Of a DNA stretch of 9,992 nucleotides, positions 1-6,767 are shown one piece after another. Under the pieces are notes generated by a model, which had not been told where the DNA came from, ran no database searches, and saw only the letters and a list, made by a program, of their open reading frames with translations. Numbering within the stretch: the first letter of the stretch is position 1; every line of letters begins with the position of its first letter. Both the position numbers and the translations under genes were made by a program. Source of the DNA: Kiritimatiellia bacterium (GTDB taxonomy: Bacteria; Verrucomicrobiota; Kiritimatiellia; RFP12; DVOR01); contig JAFTHG010000193.1 of the NCBI GenBank assembly GCA_017457555.1, positions 1 through 9,992 on the forward strand, given 5' to 3'.

Positions 1-285
1 ACTATTCGCAATGACTTAGACATGACACAGCAAGAAATGGCTGATTTTATAGGCGTTGCTCGCACATACATTGCAATGGTTGAGTCTGGAGCTAAGCCTT
101 TTTCAGAAAAGATGCGGCAAAAAATTATTCAAAAAGTGTCTACTAATTATAAGGCCGATTCAAAGAAAGTAGACAAAATGCAAGAGAAAAGTATCAATTT
201 AGAAGAATCTCTTTTTGAGATGTCAAAACGCCTAAATGCGATTGAGACTTTATTGGTTCAAGTTTTAGCCGAACTAAGGAAATGA
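1..285 (+). CDS. XRE-family helix-turn-helix regulator, 5' partial
   Basis: This is the end of a small DNA-binding regulator whose start lies left of the window; the frame is open from base 1. The first ~45 visible residues fit a Cro/C1-type HTH: TIRNDLDMTQQEMADFIGV, then the recognition helix around ARTYIAMVESGAK. In such proteins the TIR segment usually sits 8-15 residues from the start, so only a few residues are missing, and the ATG at 22 is an internal methionine rather than the start. The last ~50 residues (KVDKMQEKSINLEESLFEM...LLVQVLAELRK) have heptad-like spacing of hydrophobic residues and probably form a coiled coil for dimerisation. An intrinsic terminator follows 8 bases after the stop. 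The gene is AT-rich compared with the right half of the window, and such regulators are common on mobile elements. The target is unknown. Confidence 0.85.
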   Translation, partial: TIRNDLDMTQQEMADFIGVARTYIAMVESGAKPFSEKMRQKIIQKVSTNYKADSKKVDKMQEKSINLEESLFEMSKRLNAIETLLVQVLAELRK

Positions 286-292
286 TTTAGAT

Positions 293-332
293 AAAAAAAG
301 GAGAGCGAATTCACCGCTCTCCTTTTCGTTTT
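293..332 (+). terminator. Rho-independent terminator after the XRE gene
   Basis: An 8-bp perfect stem GGAGAGCG (300-307) / CGCTCTCC (315-322) closes a 7-base loop and is followed by TTTTCGTTTTC. A run of seven A's (293-299) precedes the stem, so it could also act on the minus strand. It separates the regulator from the restriction gene. Confidence 0.85.
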
Positions 333-334
333 CT

Positions 335-372
335 ACCCTTTTCAAAACTCAAATCACACCCTTTTCAAAACT
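335..372. repeat. 15-bp direct repeat pair
   Basis: ACCCTTTTCAAAACT occurs at 335-349 and again, identically, at 358-372, a 23-base period. The two copies fill the short gap between the terminator and the truncated gene at 419. They could be a regulator's operator, an end of a mobile element or a rearrangement scar; the sequence does not say which. Confidence 0.6.
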
Positions 373-418
373 TTCCCTCGGTTACACTTATGAGCGCCTT
401 AAGACTTACTACACCACT

Positions 419-649
419 ATGAACAAGCGCGATTCTGCAAATAAAATCATCGCAGACATGGCTAATGGACAAGCACCGTATGTGACATTATTTACGGATG
501 AGTTTAAAGCACTTACGGACATTGGAAATGGCTTTAGAATCCGGCATCACGAAACCGATAAGGTGGAAATCAACGATGTCCGGTATTACGATTATTTCTT
601 CAATCGTTGCCTGTCCTTGATTGCTCTGGCAATCCAATATTTACAGTAA
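419..649 (+). pseudogene. Probable C-terminal fragment of an hsdR-linked gene
   Basis: A 76-residue reading frame from ATG 419 ends 13 bases before the hsdR start. Its stop codon overlaps the hsdR ribosome binding site, as in a compact operon. No Shine-Dalgarno sequence precedes 419. The frame is open upstream to 287 but has no convincing start there. The product reads like the end of a longer protein: a helical segment around NKRDSANKIIADM, a GFRIRHHETDK stretch, then YDYFFNRCLSLIALAI. The basic-histidine patch followed by a hydrophobic helix recalls HEPN or Abi-like domains, but this is a resemblance from memory only. I interpret it as a truncated operon neighbour, left when the 5' part of a restriction cassette (including any hsdM and hsdS) was lost. 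It could instead be a small intact gene. Confidence 0.4.
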
Positions 650-656
650 AGGAGGT
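648..656 (+). promoter_or_regulatory. Strong ribosome binding site fixing the hsdR start
   Basis: AAAGGAGGT lies six bases before GTG 663 and overlaps the TAA of the upstream fragment (647-649). It favours GTG 663 over the TTG at 621, which would extend the protein by 14 residues and has no such site. Confidence 0.85.
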
Positions 657-662
657 ATCCGC

Positions 663-3600
663 GTGGACTATACATTCATAAAAGGTCAATTCACCGAAGC
701 ACAGCTGGAAGAGGCCATTATTGCTCTGTTTGAGCAACAGGAGTATACCTATGTCCACGGTGAAAGTATCCACAGAAAATATGAGGATATTTTGCTTCTG
801 GATGACCTCCGTGCATTTATGCAGGCCCGCTATGCCAAGGATGGATTGAGCGAAGTGGAATTGCAGAAAATCATCAATCGGCTACAGTTGATTCCGGCAT
901 CTCCTCTATACAGCGGAAACCGTGAAACCTTCTGGCTCATCAATGAGGGATTTGACCTTGTGCGTGATGATGTCAGCAAGGTAGCTCTGCATATTGATTA
1001 CATTGATTTTGATAATCCGCAGAATAATATTTTCAAAGTTGTAAACCAATATTCCGTCCAGGGTGAGCGTCTGCGCCGTCCTGACCTTTTGGTGTTCATC
1101 AATGGCATTCCCATTGCTATCTGTGAATTCAAATCTGCCATCAATGAGGACACCACAGTATTTGATGCCTGGGAGCAGATTACCATCCGCTATAACAGAG
1201 ATATTCCGAAGCTGATGAAATACTGTTTCTTGTCGGTCATCAGTGATGGTGCAAACGCCAAGATGGGCAGCATTTTTACACCGTACGCCTATTACTATGC
1301 ATGGAACAAGGCGAATGACCAGGACAAGGTTTCCAACGGTATCAGTTCGCTGTTCACGATGCTTGCCGGTGCTTTTGCAAAAGACCGTGTGATTCAGCTG
1401 CTCCGGGATTTCGTATTCTACCCAGATGACAGCAAAAAGAGTGAAGCCATCGTTTGCCGCTATCCGCAGTTTTTTGCCGCCGGGAAGATGCTTGCCAACA
1501 TCAAGAAGCATCTGCGTCCTGCCGGTGATGGTCAAGGTGGTACATACTTCGGTGCGACCGGCTGTGGCAAGACATACACCATGCTGTTCCTATCCCGAAT
1601 GATTGCTCTGCGTGACCCGGACACCTTCAACAATCCGACTATCGTCATTATCGTTGACCGTGAGGATTTGGACACGCAGACCGCAGAACTGTTTGCTACA
1701 GCAACAAAGTTCCTGCACGAAAGTGATGTCCGCAGCATCGAGTCCCGTGCAGATATGGCCAAGACCCTCGGTGACAGACCGAGTGGTGGTGTGTATATCA
1801 CATCTATACAGAAATTCTGTGAGAAAACAGGCCTACTCTCCGACCGCAGCAACATCATCTGCATTTCTGACGAGGCTCACAGAACGCAAACCGGTGTGGG
1901 TGCAAAACTGAAAAAGACCGACAAGGGTGTGTTCACCACCTACGGTTTCGCCAAGTATCTGCGTGATAGTTTCCCCAATGCGACCTATTGCGGTTTCACC
2001 GGCACTCCTGTGGACGAGACCATCGCCGTATTCGGTGATGTAGTCGATAGCTACACCATGAAGGAATCCAGTGATGACGGCATTACTGTTCGTATCGCAT
2101 ACGAACCGCGCCTTGCCCGCGTAATTCTCTCGGATGAACAGGCAAAAGAAATTCAAAAATACTATGACCGTTGCGCTGAACAAGGCTCTACGCAGGAGCA
2201 GATTGAGGAAAGCCAGCGGGCAATGGCACAGATGAGGGCTATCCTCGGTCACCCCGATCGGCTCAAAAAACTGGCGGCAGACATTGTACTCCATTATGAA
2301 GCACTATGCGCCGAAAAGCCAGAAATCGTACAAAAAGCAATGATTGTATGTTCTGACCGAGCCGTCGCATTCCGTTTGTTACAGGAAATCCTTGCTGTAC
2401 GCCCGGAATGGGGTGAAAAGCACCGTGCAGAGGATGAGTCGGCATTAACCGAGGAACAGTTGGATAAACTGATGCCTCTGCCGAAAATCAACCTTGTGGC
2501 CACGCAGGGTGCGAATGACGAAAAAGACCTGTTCGATGCTTGCGGCACGAAAGAATACCGCAAAATGCTCGATCGCCAGTTCAAGAACAATAACTCCAAT
2601 TTCAAAATTGCCGTTGTTGTGGATATGTGGATTACTGGCTTTGACGTGCCGTCCCTTGCGGTCATGTACATTGACAAACCCTTGCAAAAGCATACCCTCA
2701 TACAGACCATCTCCCGCGTAAATCGTGTGTTCGATGGTAAGGATAAGGGTCTTGTGGTTGACTATATTGGCATCAAAAATGATATGTTGGAGGCTGTCAA
2801 AAAATATGGCAGCGCACAGGAAAGCCCGGTTGACGAACTGAATATCACTTTGGGCATCTTCCGTAACCATCTGGCTATGATAGATGAACTGCTTGTTGGC
2901 TTCAATGCCACCAAGTTCTATGTTGGTGAGCCTCTGGAACGACTGACCTGTCTCAATATGGCTGCTGAGTATGTGCAGAGCAACAAAGAGATGGAAACTC
3001 GCTTCATGGGTCTCTCTCGTAGGTTGAAGAGTGCTTATACGATTTGTTTCCCGTCTGGCGAATTGACTGACCTTGAGACCGCCAAGGCACAGTTCTATCT
3101 GGCTATCCGTTCCATTATTTATAAGCAGACCAAGGGTGATGCCCCGGATGCGGAAATTATGAATCGCGTTGTTGAAGAGATGGTGCGAAATGCTATTGCT
3201 TGCACTGGTATCGAAAACATCGTAGATGAAAACAAGTCCGTGGATCTGTTCAGTGATGAGTTTATTGCTGAGCTTGATGCCGTGAAAATGCCTATCACAA
3301 AATTCAATGCCCTGCTCAAATTGCTCCGTAAGGCTATCAGTAGCTATGGGCGTACTAATAAGGTCAAGGCACAGGAATTTGACGAACGCTTGCGTAGTGT
3401 GGTGGAAGCATACAACAGCCGTGACAAACTGGTATTTACCAGTGAGGTCGTTGCAGATTTTGTTAATGACCTGTCCGATCAGCTGCTACAGATTTTGAAG
3501 GATTTGCAGGAGGACAAGACCTCTTTTGAAAAGTTGGGCATCAGCTTTGAGGAAAAGGCGTTCTATGACATTTTGGTAAAAGTGCGTGACGATCACGGAT

Positions 3601-3830
3601 TCCCTTATGCAGATGAGAAGTGTTTGATACTGGCAAAGAAAATCAAAGAACTGGTTGATGATAAGGCACAATTTGCAGATTGGTCTACCCGTGACGATAT
3701 CAAAAATCAGCTTAACATGGAACTCACAATTCTTTTGTACCAGAATGGCTATCCACCAGAGTGGGACGAAGAGGTATTTGAGAAAGTAATGGAACAAGCT
3801 GAAAATTTCAAAAAATATTCAGACAAATAA
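663..3830 (+). CDS. hsdR: Type I restriction endonuclease subunit R
   Basis: This is the motor and nuclease subunit of a type I restriction-modification complex, 1055 residues from GTG 663, a normal length for the family. The N-terminal nuclease domain shows the PD-ExK pattern: D141 in RRPDLLVF, then E155 and K157 in CEFKSA. The SF2 translocase follows: Walker A GATGCGKT at 297-304, DEAH box at 403-406, GFTGTPVD at about 444-451, ITGFDVPSL, and motif VI QTISRVNRV from 681 with arginines 685 and 688. The remaining ~300 residues are helical, the region that contacts HsdM in known complexes. All key residues are present, so the gene looks intact. HsdR normally works only with HsdM and HsdS, and neither is in this window: upstream sits a fragment and an unrelated regulator, downstream unrelated genes. 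Its partners may be elsewhere, or the gene may be an orphan. Codon use and the AAAGGAGG sites resemble Firmicutes more than the right half of the window, which suggests transfer. Confidence 0.96.
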   Translation: MDYTFIKGQFTEAQLEEAIIALFEQQEYTYVHGESIHRKYEDILLLDDLRAFMQARYAKDGLSEVELQKIINRLQLIPASPLYSGNRETFWLINEGFDLVRDDVSKVALHIDYIDFDNPQNNIFKVVNQYSVQGERLRRPDLLVFINGIPIAICEFKSAINEDTTVFDAWEQITIRYNRDIPKLMKYCFLSVISDGANAKMGSIFTPYAYYYAWNKANDQDKVSNGISSLFTMLAGAFAKDRVIQLLRDFVFYPDDSKKSEAIVCRYPQFFAAGKMLANIKKHLRPAGDGQGGTYFGATGCGKTYTMLFLSRMIALRDPDTFNNPTIVIIVDREDLDTQTAELFATATKFLHESDVRSIESRADMAKTLGDRPSGGVYITSIQKFCEKTGLLSDRSNIICISDEAHRTQTGVGAKLKKTDKGVFTTYGFAKYLRDSFPNATYCGFTGTPVDETIAVFGDVVDSYTMKESSDDGITVRIAYEPRLARVILSDEQAKEIQKYYDRCAEQGSTQEQIEESQRAMAQMRAILGHPDRLKKLAADIVLHYEALCAEKPEIVQKAMIVCSDRAVAFRLLQEILAVRPEWGEKHRAEDESALTEEQLDKLMPLPKINLVATQGANDEKDLFDACGTKEYRKMLDRQFKNNNSNFKIAVVVDMWITGFDVPSLAVMYIDKPLQKHTLIQTISRVNRVFDGKDKGLVVDYIGIKNDMLEAVKKYGSAQESPVDELNITLGIFRNHLAMIDELLVGFNATKFYVGEPLERLTCLNMAAEYVQSNKEMETRFMGLSRRLKSAYTICFPSGELTDLETAKAQFYLAIRSIIYKQTKGDAPDAEIMNRVVEEMVRNAIACTGIENIVDENKSVDLFSDEFIAELDAVKMPITKFNALLKLLRKAISSYGRTNKVKAQEFDERLRSVVEAYNSRDKLVFTSEVVADFVNDLSDQLLQILKDLQEDKTSFEKLGISFEEKAFYDILVKVRDDHGFPYADEKCLILAKKIKELVDDKAQFADWSTRDDIKNQLNMELTILLYQNGYPPEWDEEVFEKVMEQAENFKKYSDK

Positions 3831-3995
3831 CGACAACCGCACATAATGAAAGGAGGTTTACAATCTGAAATAATGGCTTTTGCTTTTACCTTGACGACCT
3901 TTGGGTTTTACCCTTGTTTTCATTTTGTTTACCTATTGACTGTTACGACCTGAATGACCCTAAACCTACCGCTGTAGGAGAAAGTGTTTTAAATA
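3831..3995. other. Cassette junction with an orphan ribosome binding site
   Basis: This 165-base gap holds a perfect AAAGGAGG at 3849-3856 of the same type as the one before hsdR, but no gene starts at the right distance after it: the bases 6-10 downstream read CAATCTGAAATAA. A 35-codon frame from ATG 3846 (stop at 3951-3953) has a low-complexity, Phe/Thr-rich product and is not credible as a gene. GGGT-TTT-ACCC at 3903-3913 followed by T-rich sequence could be a very weak hairpin terminator. I read the gap as the point where a gene following hsdR was cut off and host sequence begins. Confidence 0.45.
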
Positions 3996-4796
3996 ATGAA
4001 TCATCAACTTGTTTTACCGAACGCATCATATCGTGCGTTCAGTGCGCCACGTGCGCTCCTGTGTTTGCCACTGCCGGAGGGGTTTGTGCCCCCTGTAACA
4101 GAGGCGCAAATGGATAAATTCGTGGAGCGCGTAGGCGATATGCTCGGCATTGAATCTATGACGCCGCATATTTCACAGATCGCGCCAAGTGTTTGGCAGA
4201 TTGCGCTGTTTCATGGTGAAGATCGTCTGCGACGAATTGCCACGTATGAAAATGGGCGCCCAGGTGTGAAACCCTATATTCCACGTCAGGTGGCCTATAT
4301 CGTCGTGGATTGGAGGCATCAGTTGCTCTATGTGGGCAAGCATGAGCAGATGGCGTGTCTACTGACGACATTTAATGGTACGCTCTTCCCCGATCGCCCG
4401 TTAACCGAACCCTTTCAGGCTTTTTGTTTTAATTTGCAGACCTTTGCCTGTTTGCGTGATGAGGAGCGTCATCCGATGTTGGGCGGGTATCCGTGGCAGA
4501 ATCTTACACTGAAACGTATGACGTTTCGGGCTGCCGGACGGAATGGTGCTGTCGTATTACAACGATGGCCCAAGGATGGATTTGAAGCATTGGATGTGGG
4601 CGAGTTCTTTTGGCCGAATTACACGGTCGATGTGGCCTTTCATTTGATGCCGGAGTCCTTAAAGAAAACGTTTAGCGTGACCTTTTTTCAGGAGGGCGGC
4701 ATTGTGCGTGCAGCGCTGTCGGAGCGCACCTTGCCATCGATTGCGAAATTAGTTGATATTTGTGCGCAGCCGGCACAGTTTCAGTTGGTTGTCTAA
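3996..4796 (+). CDS. Unrecognised cytoplasmic protein, first gene of a two-gene unit
   Basis: I do not recognise this 266-residue protein. It has no signal peptide, membrane segment or obvious catalytic motif. It looks globular, alternating beta-rich stretches (QVAYIVVDWRHQLLYVG, FQAFCFNLQTFACL, VDVAFHLMPESLKKTFSVTFF) with a C-terminal helix around LPSIAKLVDICAQ. The QLLYVG stretch after a V-D-W is faintly like proteins that carry a 'FYDWQ...LYV' type strand, but I cannot place it in a family. The start is uncertain: ATG 3996 has AGGAG only at 15 bases distance (3976-3980), whereas in-frame GTG 4086 has GGAGG five bases upstream and would give 236 residues. The next gene begins 10 bases after the stop, so the two are almost surely co-transcribed. 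The gene adjoins a defence gene but matches the right-hand side of the window better in base composition. Confidence 0.75.
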   Translation: MNHQLVLPNASYRAFSAPRALLCLPLPEGFVPPVTEAQMDKFVERVGDMLGIESMTPHISQIAPSVWQIALFHGEDRLRRIATYENGRPGVKPYIPRQVAYIVVDWRHQLLYVGKHEQMACLLTTFNGTLFPDRPLTEPFQAFCFNLQTFACLRDEERHPMLGGYPWQNLTLKRMTFRAAGRNGAVVLQRWPKDGFEALDVGEFFWPNYTVDVAFHLMPESLKKTFSVTFFQEGGIVRAALSERTLPSIAKLVDICAQPAQFQLVV

Positions 4797-4806
4797 GGGG
4801 AAGATC

Positions 4807-5493
4807 ATGCAAAAGGATGGCTTTTTTGATTATGAACAGGCCGACACCATCGTCTCAACCTCTTCGCCGACACGGTTACGCCGTGAGCACCCTTGCACCT
4901 GTGCCCGAACGCCAGATGACCGGCAGACGTGGGTGTTACGCCCCGAAGATTTGATAGATGTTTTACGGACTGCAAACCGTTTGTGGCAAGGCGGTCAAAC
5001 GCAGTGTTTACTCTTGGATTTGCCGGAGAATCCGGTTAATTTAACCCCCTGCGATTTACGACAATGGGCAGAAACGGTGGCGAAACGTGTGGATTTTCCG
5101 GTGATTCGCTGTGTTGAGGGTGAACGCTTCCCGTGTGGTAAAAAGGCCTATTGTGAGCACCATGCCGCAAGTATCGCCCGTGAAACGCAGGCACAGTTCA
5201 CGGAGTGTTTGGAACGGAAGCAGACCCTTGATGGCGCAATTGGCGTAGCGTTTTCCGCATTGTCGGAGCGCAATCAGCAGATCGTGCGGCAATGGGCGGT
5301 TGAGGAAGACCCCAAGAAAAGTGGACGGGCGATTACGTTGGCAACATTAGGGAAGCGCTTTAAGCTTTCGTCTCGACAGATACAACGCATCTTGGAAAAG
5401 GCAGAAGATGTAAATAAGCATGTCTTTCAGCAGTTAGAAATGAATCGTAAAGTCCGTTTTCGGCGTACTGGAGCGTATGAAGTACGCGATTAG
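4807..5493 (+). CDS. Unrecognised protein with a sigma region 4-like HTH
   Basis: The 228-residue product starts at ATG 4807, where AAGGGGAAG (4795-4803) overlaps the previous gene's stop. The C-terminal third, residues ~152-215, looks like sigma-70 region 4: LSERNQQIVRQW, then TLATLGKRFKLSSRQIQRILEKA with the recognition helix at about 188-200. An unusual insert, EEDPKKSGRAI, splits the first helices from the HTH. No sigma region 2 is visible. The N-terminal part has several cysteines and histidines (HPCTCAR, FPCGKKAYCEHH) that could bind a metal, but the spacing matches no motif I know. The likely role is DNA binding and regulation together with its upstream partner; it is not a complete sigma factor. 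A strong terminator starts 45 bases after the stop, closing a two-gene operon. The HTH call is fairly sure; the biological role is unknown. Confidence 0.8.
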   Translation: MQKDGFFDYEQADTIVSTSSPTRLRREHPCTCARTPDDRQTWVLRPEDLIDVLRTANRLWQGGQTQCLLLDLPENPVNLTPCDLRQWAETVAKRVDFPVIRCVEGERFPCGKKAYCEHHAASIARETQAQFTECLERKQTLDGAIGVAFSALSERNQQIVRQWAVEEDPKKSGRAITLATLGKRFKLSSRQIQRILEKAEDVNKHVFQQLEMNRKVRFRRTGAYEVRD

Positions 5494-5538
5494 AAGAAGG
5501 CCCTTTTCATATACTAAATGGCGACGTAAAAGCGAATG

Positions 5539-5572
5539 GCGATGTGGGAAAATGCCACATCGCTTTTTGTTT
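5539..5572 (+). terminator. Rho-independent terminator of the two-gene operon
   Basis: A 9-bp stem GCGATGTGG (5539-5547) / CCACATCGC (5555-5563) with a 7-base loop is followed by TTTTTGTTT. It ends the operon that begins at 3996. Confidence 0.9.
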
Positions 5573-5822
5573 AGTCTGAAACGTACGGTAAAAAAGAGTC
5601 AAAGAAGAGCGTGCCAGAGCTCTAAATGTCTGCAATGGTGTCACAGGATGTCCGCCTGTCAAAGCCTGTCAAATCAAGGTTTGGTAAAAAGTTTGACAAA
5701 AAATGTCACCTTTTGCGCAAAGGTGGAAATCTTCCTTGTGAAGAACGTTGCGACGGCGACCGGGTGGTTGCGGCAAGGGGACGACAAGACAAGATTTTCA
5801 TCTTAAGAAAGGAGCCAATCTT
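5573..5822 (+). promoter_or_regulatory. 250-base leader of the HU/Ig-like gene with repeated boxes
   Basis: There is no gene here. Two tandem copies of GCCTGTCAAA (5654-5663 and 5664-5673) sit exactly one helical turn apart. An inverted copy, TTTGACA, lies at 5692-5698, and a perfect 19-bp inverted repeat CACCTTT-TGCGC-AAAGGTG at 5707-5725. Further on, CCTTG (5733-5737 region) can pair with CAAGG around 5774-5778, enclosing ACC-GGGT-GGT. A ribosome binding site AAAGGAG ends about seven bases before ATG 5823. TTGACA at 5693-5698 would be a perfect -35 box, but no -10 follows at 16-18 bases, so the promoter is not located. The boxes look like operator sites; the downstream pairing may be RNA structure. 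Confidence 0.5.
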
Positions 5823-6578
5823 ATGGCAACTTTAAATATTGAAAATGGTGACACCAGCGCCATCCGTTACAATGTCGTCAAAAACGCTGTTCTTGAAAAG
5901 AGCACTGGCGAAACCTCCTATTATGCCCGTGTTTATGCCTCCACCAAGAGTTTGCGTGAAGTGGCAGAAACCATGGTGCGTGAGGGCTCGAAGTACAGCG
6001 CCTACGAGGTGTACACCATTCTTGAATCCTTCGCAGCAGTGGTGACACGTTTGTTGCAGGAAGGTTATGCGGTGAATGTGGGTTCTCTAGTACACTTCCG
6101 CCCCAGCATCGTGGGTAAGTTCAAAACGGAAGCCGACTCCTTCACACGTGGAACGCATCAGATTAAGGTGCGTGCCAATATCGGGTCCTCTCTGCGCGAT
6201 GTGGCCGCCACCGCCTCTGTGTCACGCATTACCGCTGCGATTCCCTTGCCGGAAATGCAGGAAGTCTACAATGGCGTGACGGGGACGTTGAATACGGTGT
6301 GCAGCGAATCAACACTGATCGTGATGGGAACCTCACTGATCTACAATGAGGATGCGACCGATGAGGGCTTCTTTGCCAACTTGGAGGGCTTGGAAATGCG
6401 CTGTCAGGTCATTCGCATGAATGCGACGAACACCAGTGCGATTGTGCTGATGCCGCATAGCTTGAGCCCGGGGAATGAGGTGGAGTTCACGTTCCGCACA
6501 CGTCATACCACGAGTGGCAATCTGGCAATCATCCAGTACGAAGACATGTTGATGTATGAAGACCTGCCAACGGAATAA
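5823..6578 (+). CDS. HU-like DNA-binding protein with C-terminal Ig-like domain
   Basis: The 251-residue product starts at ATG 5823, with AAAGGAG just upstream. Residues ~15-130 follow the HU/IHF-like fold of the Bacteroidota-type 'HU-DNA_bdg' family: YYARVYASTKSLREVAETM, a helix YEVYTILESFAAVVTRLLQEG, the conserved turn VNVGSLVHFRPSIVGKF, then a flexible arm and RANIGSSLRDV. Residues ~137-251 are beta-rich with the pattern of the DUF4469 Ig-like domain usually attached to it (IPLPEMQEVYNGVTGTLNTV, FTFRTRHTTSGNLAIIQYE). This is two to three times longer than true HU (~90 residues). The family is common in Bacteroidota and also seen in Lentisphaerota-like bacteria; its exact role is poorly known, probably nucleoid- or mobile-element-associated DNA binding. 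A 22-codon gene follows 21 bases later, before a shared terminator. The domain assignment is from pattern memory and should hold well. Confidence 0.88.
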   Translation: MATLNIENGDTSAIRYNVVKNAVLEKSTGETSYYARVYASTKSLREVAETMVREGSKYSAYEVYTILESFAAVVTRLLQEGYAVNVGSLVHFRPSIVGKFKTEADSFTRGTHQIKVRANIGSSLRDVAATASVSRITAAIPLPEMQEVYNGVTGTLNTVCSESTLIVMGTSLIYNEDATDEGFFANLEGLEMRCQVIRMNATNTSAIVLMPHSLSPGNEVEFTFRTRHTTSGNLAIIQYEDMLMYEDLPTE

Positions 6579-6599
6579 TGGAACAGAAGGGAGCGAACG

Positions 6600-6668
6600 A
6601 TGCACCATCTCTTGGATCCACTTCTGGAAATTATCCGAATCCTCTTAGAAAAGCTCTTTAGAGGATAA
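6600..6668 (+). CDS. 22-residue amphipathic microprotein
   Basis: A very short frame, MHHLLDPLLEIIRILLEKLF plus two residues, lies between the HU/Ig-like gene and the terminator. It has the textbook signals of a translated gene: AAGGGAG at 6587-6593, a six-base spacer, ATG 6600, TAA, then the terminator stem six bases later. The peptide would form one amphipathic helix: leucine and isoleucine at 4, 5, 8, 9, 11, 12, 14, 15, 16 and 19, charged residues at 6, 10, 13, 17, 18 and 21. It could sit on a membrane or bind the protein encoded upstream. In Bacteroidota, HU-type proteins of this class are, as I recall, often next to a ~30-residue gene called 'smalltalk'; this one is not obviously homologous but occupies a similar place. 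Confidence 0.55.
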   Translation: MHHLLDPLLEIIRILLEKLFRG

Positions 6669-6674
6669 CCCCGT

Positions 6675-6709
6675 GGAGAGCCACCTGCAACATGGTGGCT
6701 CTCCTTTTT
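6675..6709 (+). terminator. Strong Rho-independent terminator of the HU/microprotein unit
   Basis: An 11-bp perfect stem GGAGAGCCACC (6675-6685) / GGTGGCTCTCC (6694-6704) closes an 8-base loop and is followed by TTTTTG. It is the strongest terminator in the window and defines the 3' end of the transcript carrying the HU-like gene and the microprotein. Confidence 0.95.
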
Positions 6710-6767
6710 GCTGTGAGGGCTTCCTCTTTTCTGCTCGTCTGTGCATTCCCCCGGAATCCCACGCCCC

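Noticed and set aside
621..662. TTG start that would add 14 residues to HsdR
   Set aside because: The AAAGGAGGT site lies inside this stretch and points to GTG 663.
906..1535. Long minus-strand frame (209 codons) inside hsdR, and several others antisense to it
   Set aside because: They lie opposite a clearly conserved gene, have no ribosome binding sites and their products show no recognisable domain; they are shadows.
329..3923. Similar TTTT-ACCCTT stretches near 329 and 3906 as attachment-site duplications flanking the hsdR segment
   Set aside because: The match is short, gapped and T-rich; no integrase or transposase is present to support it.
3846..3953. 35-codon frame after hsdR
   Set aside because: Low-complexity Phe/Thr-rich product whose own first codons overlap the AAAGGAGG; no conserved feature.
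5693..5721. Perfect -35 box TTGACA as a promoter for the HU-like gene
   Set aside because: At 16-18 bases spacing the sequence reads GCGCAA or similar, nothing like a -10 box; the hexamer is better explained as the inverted TGTCAAA box.
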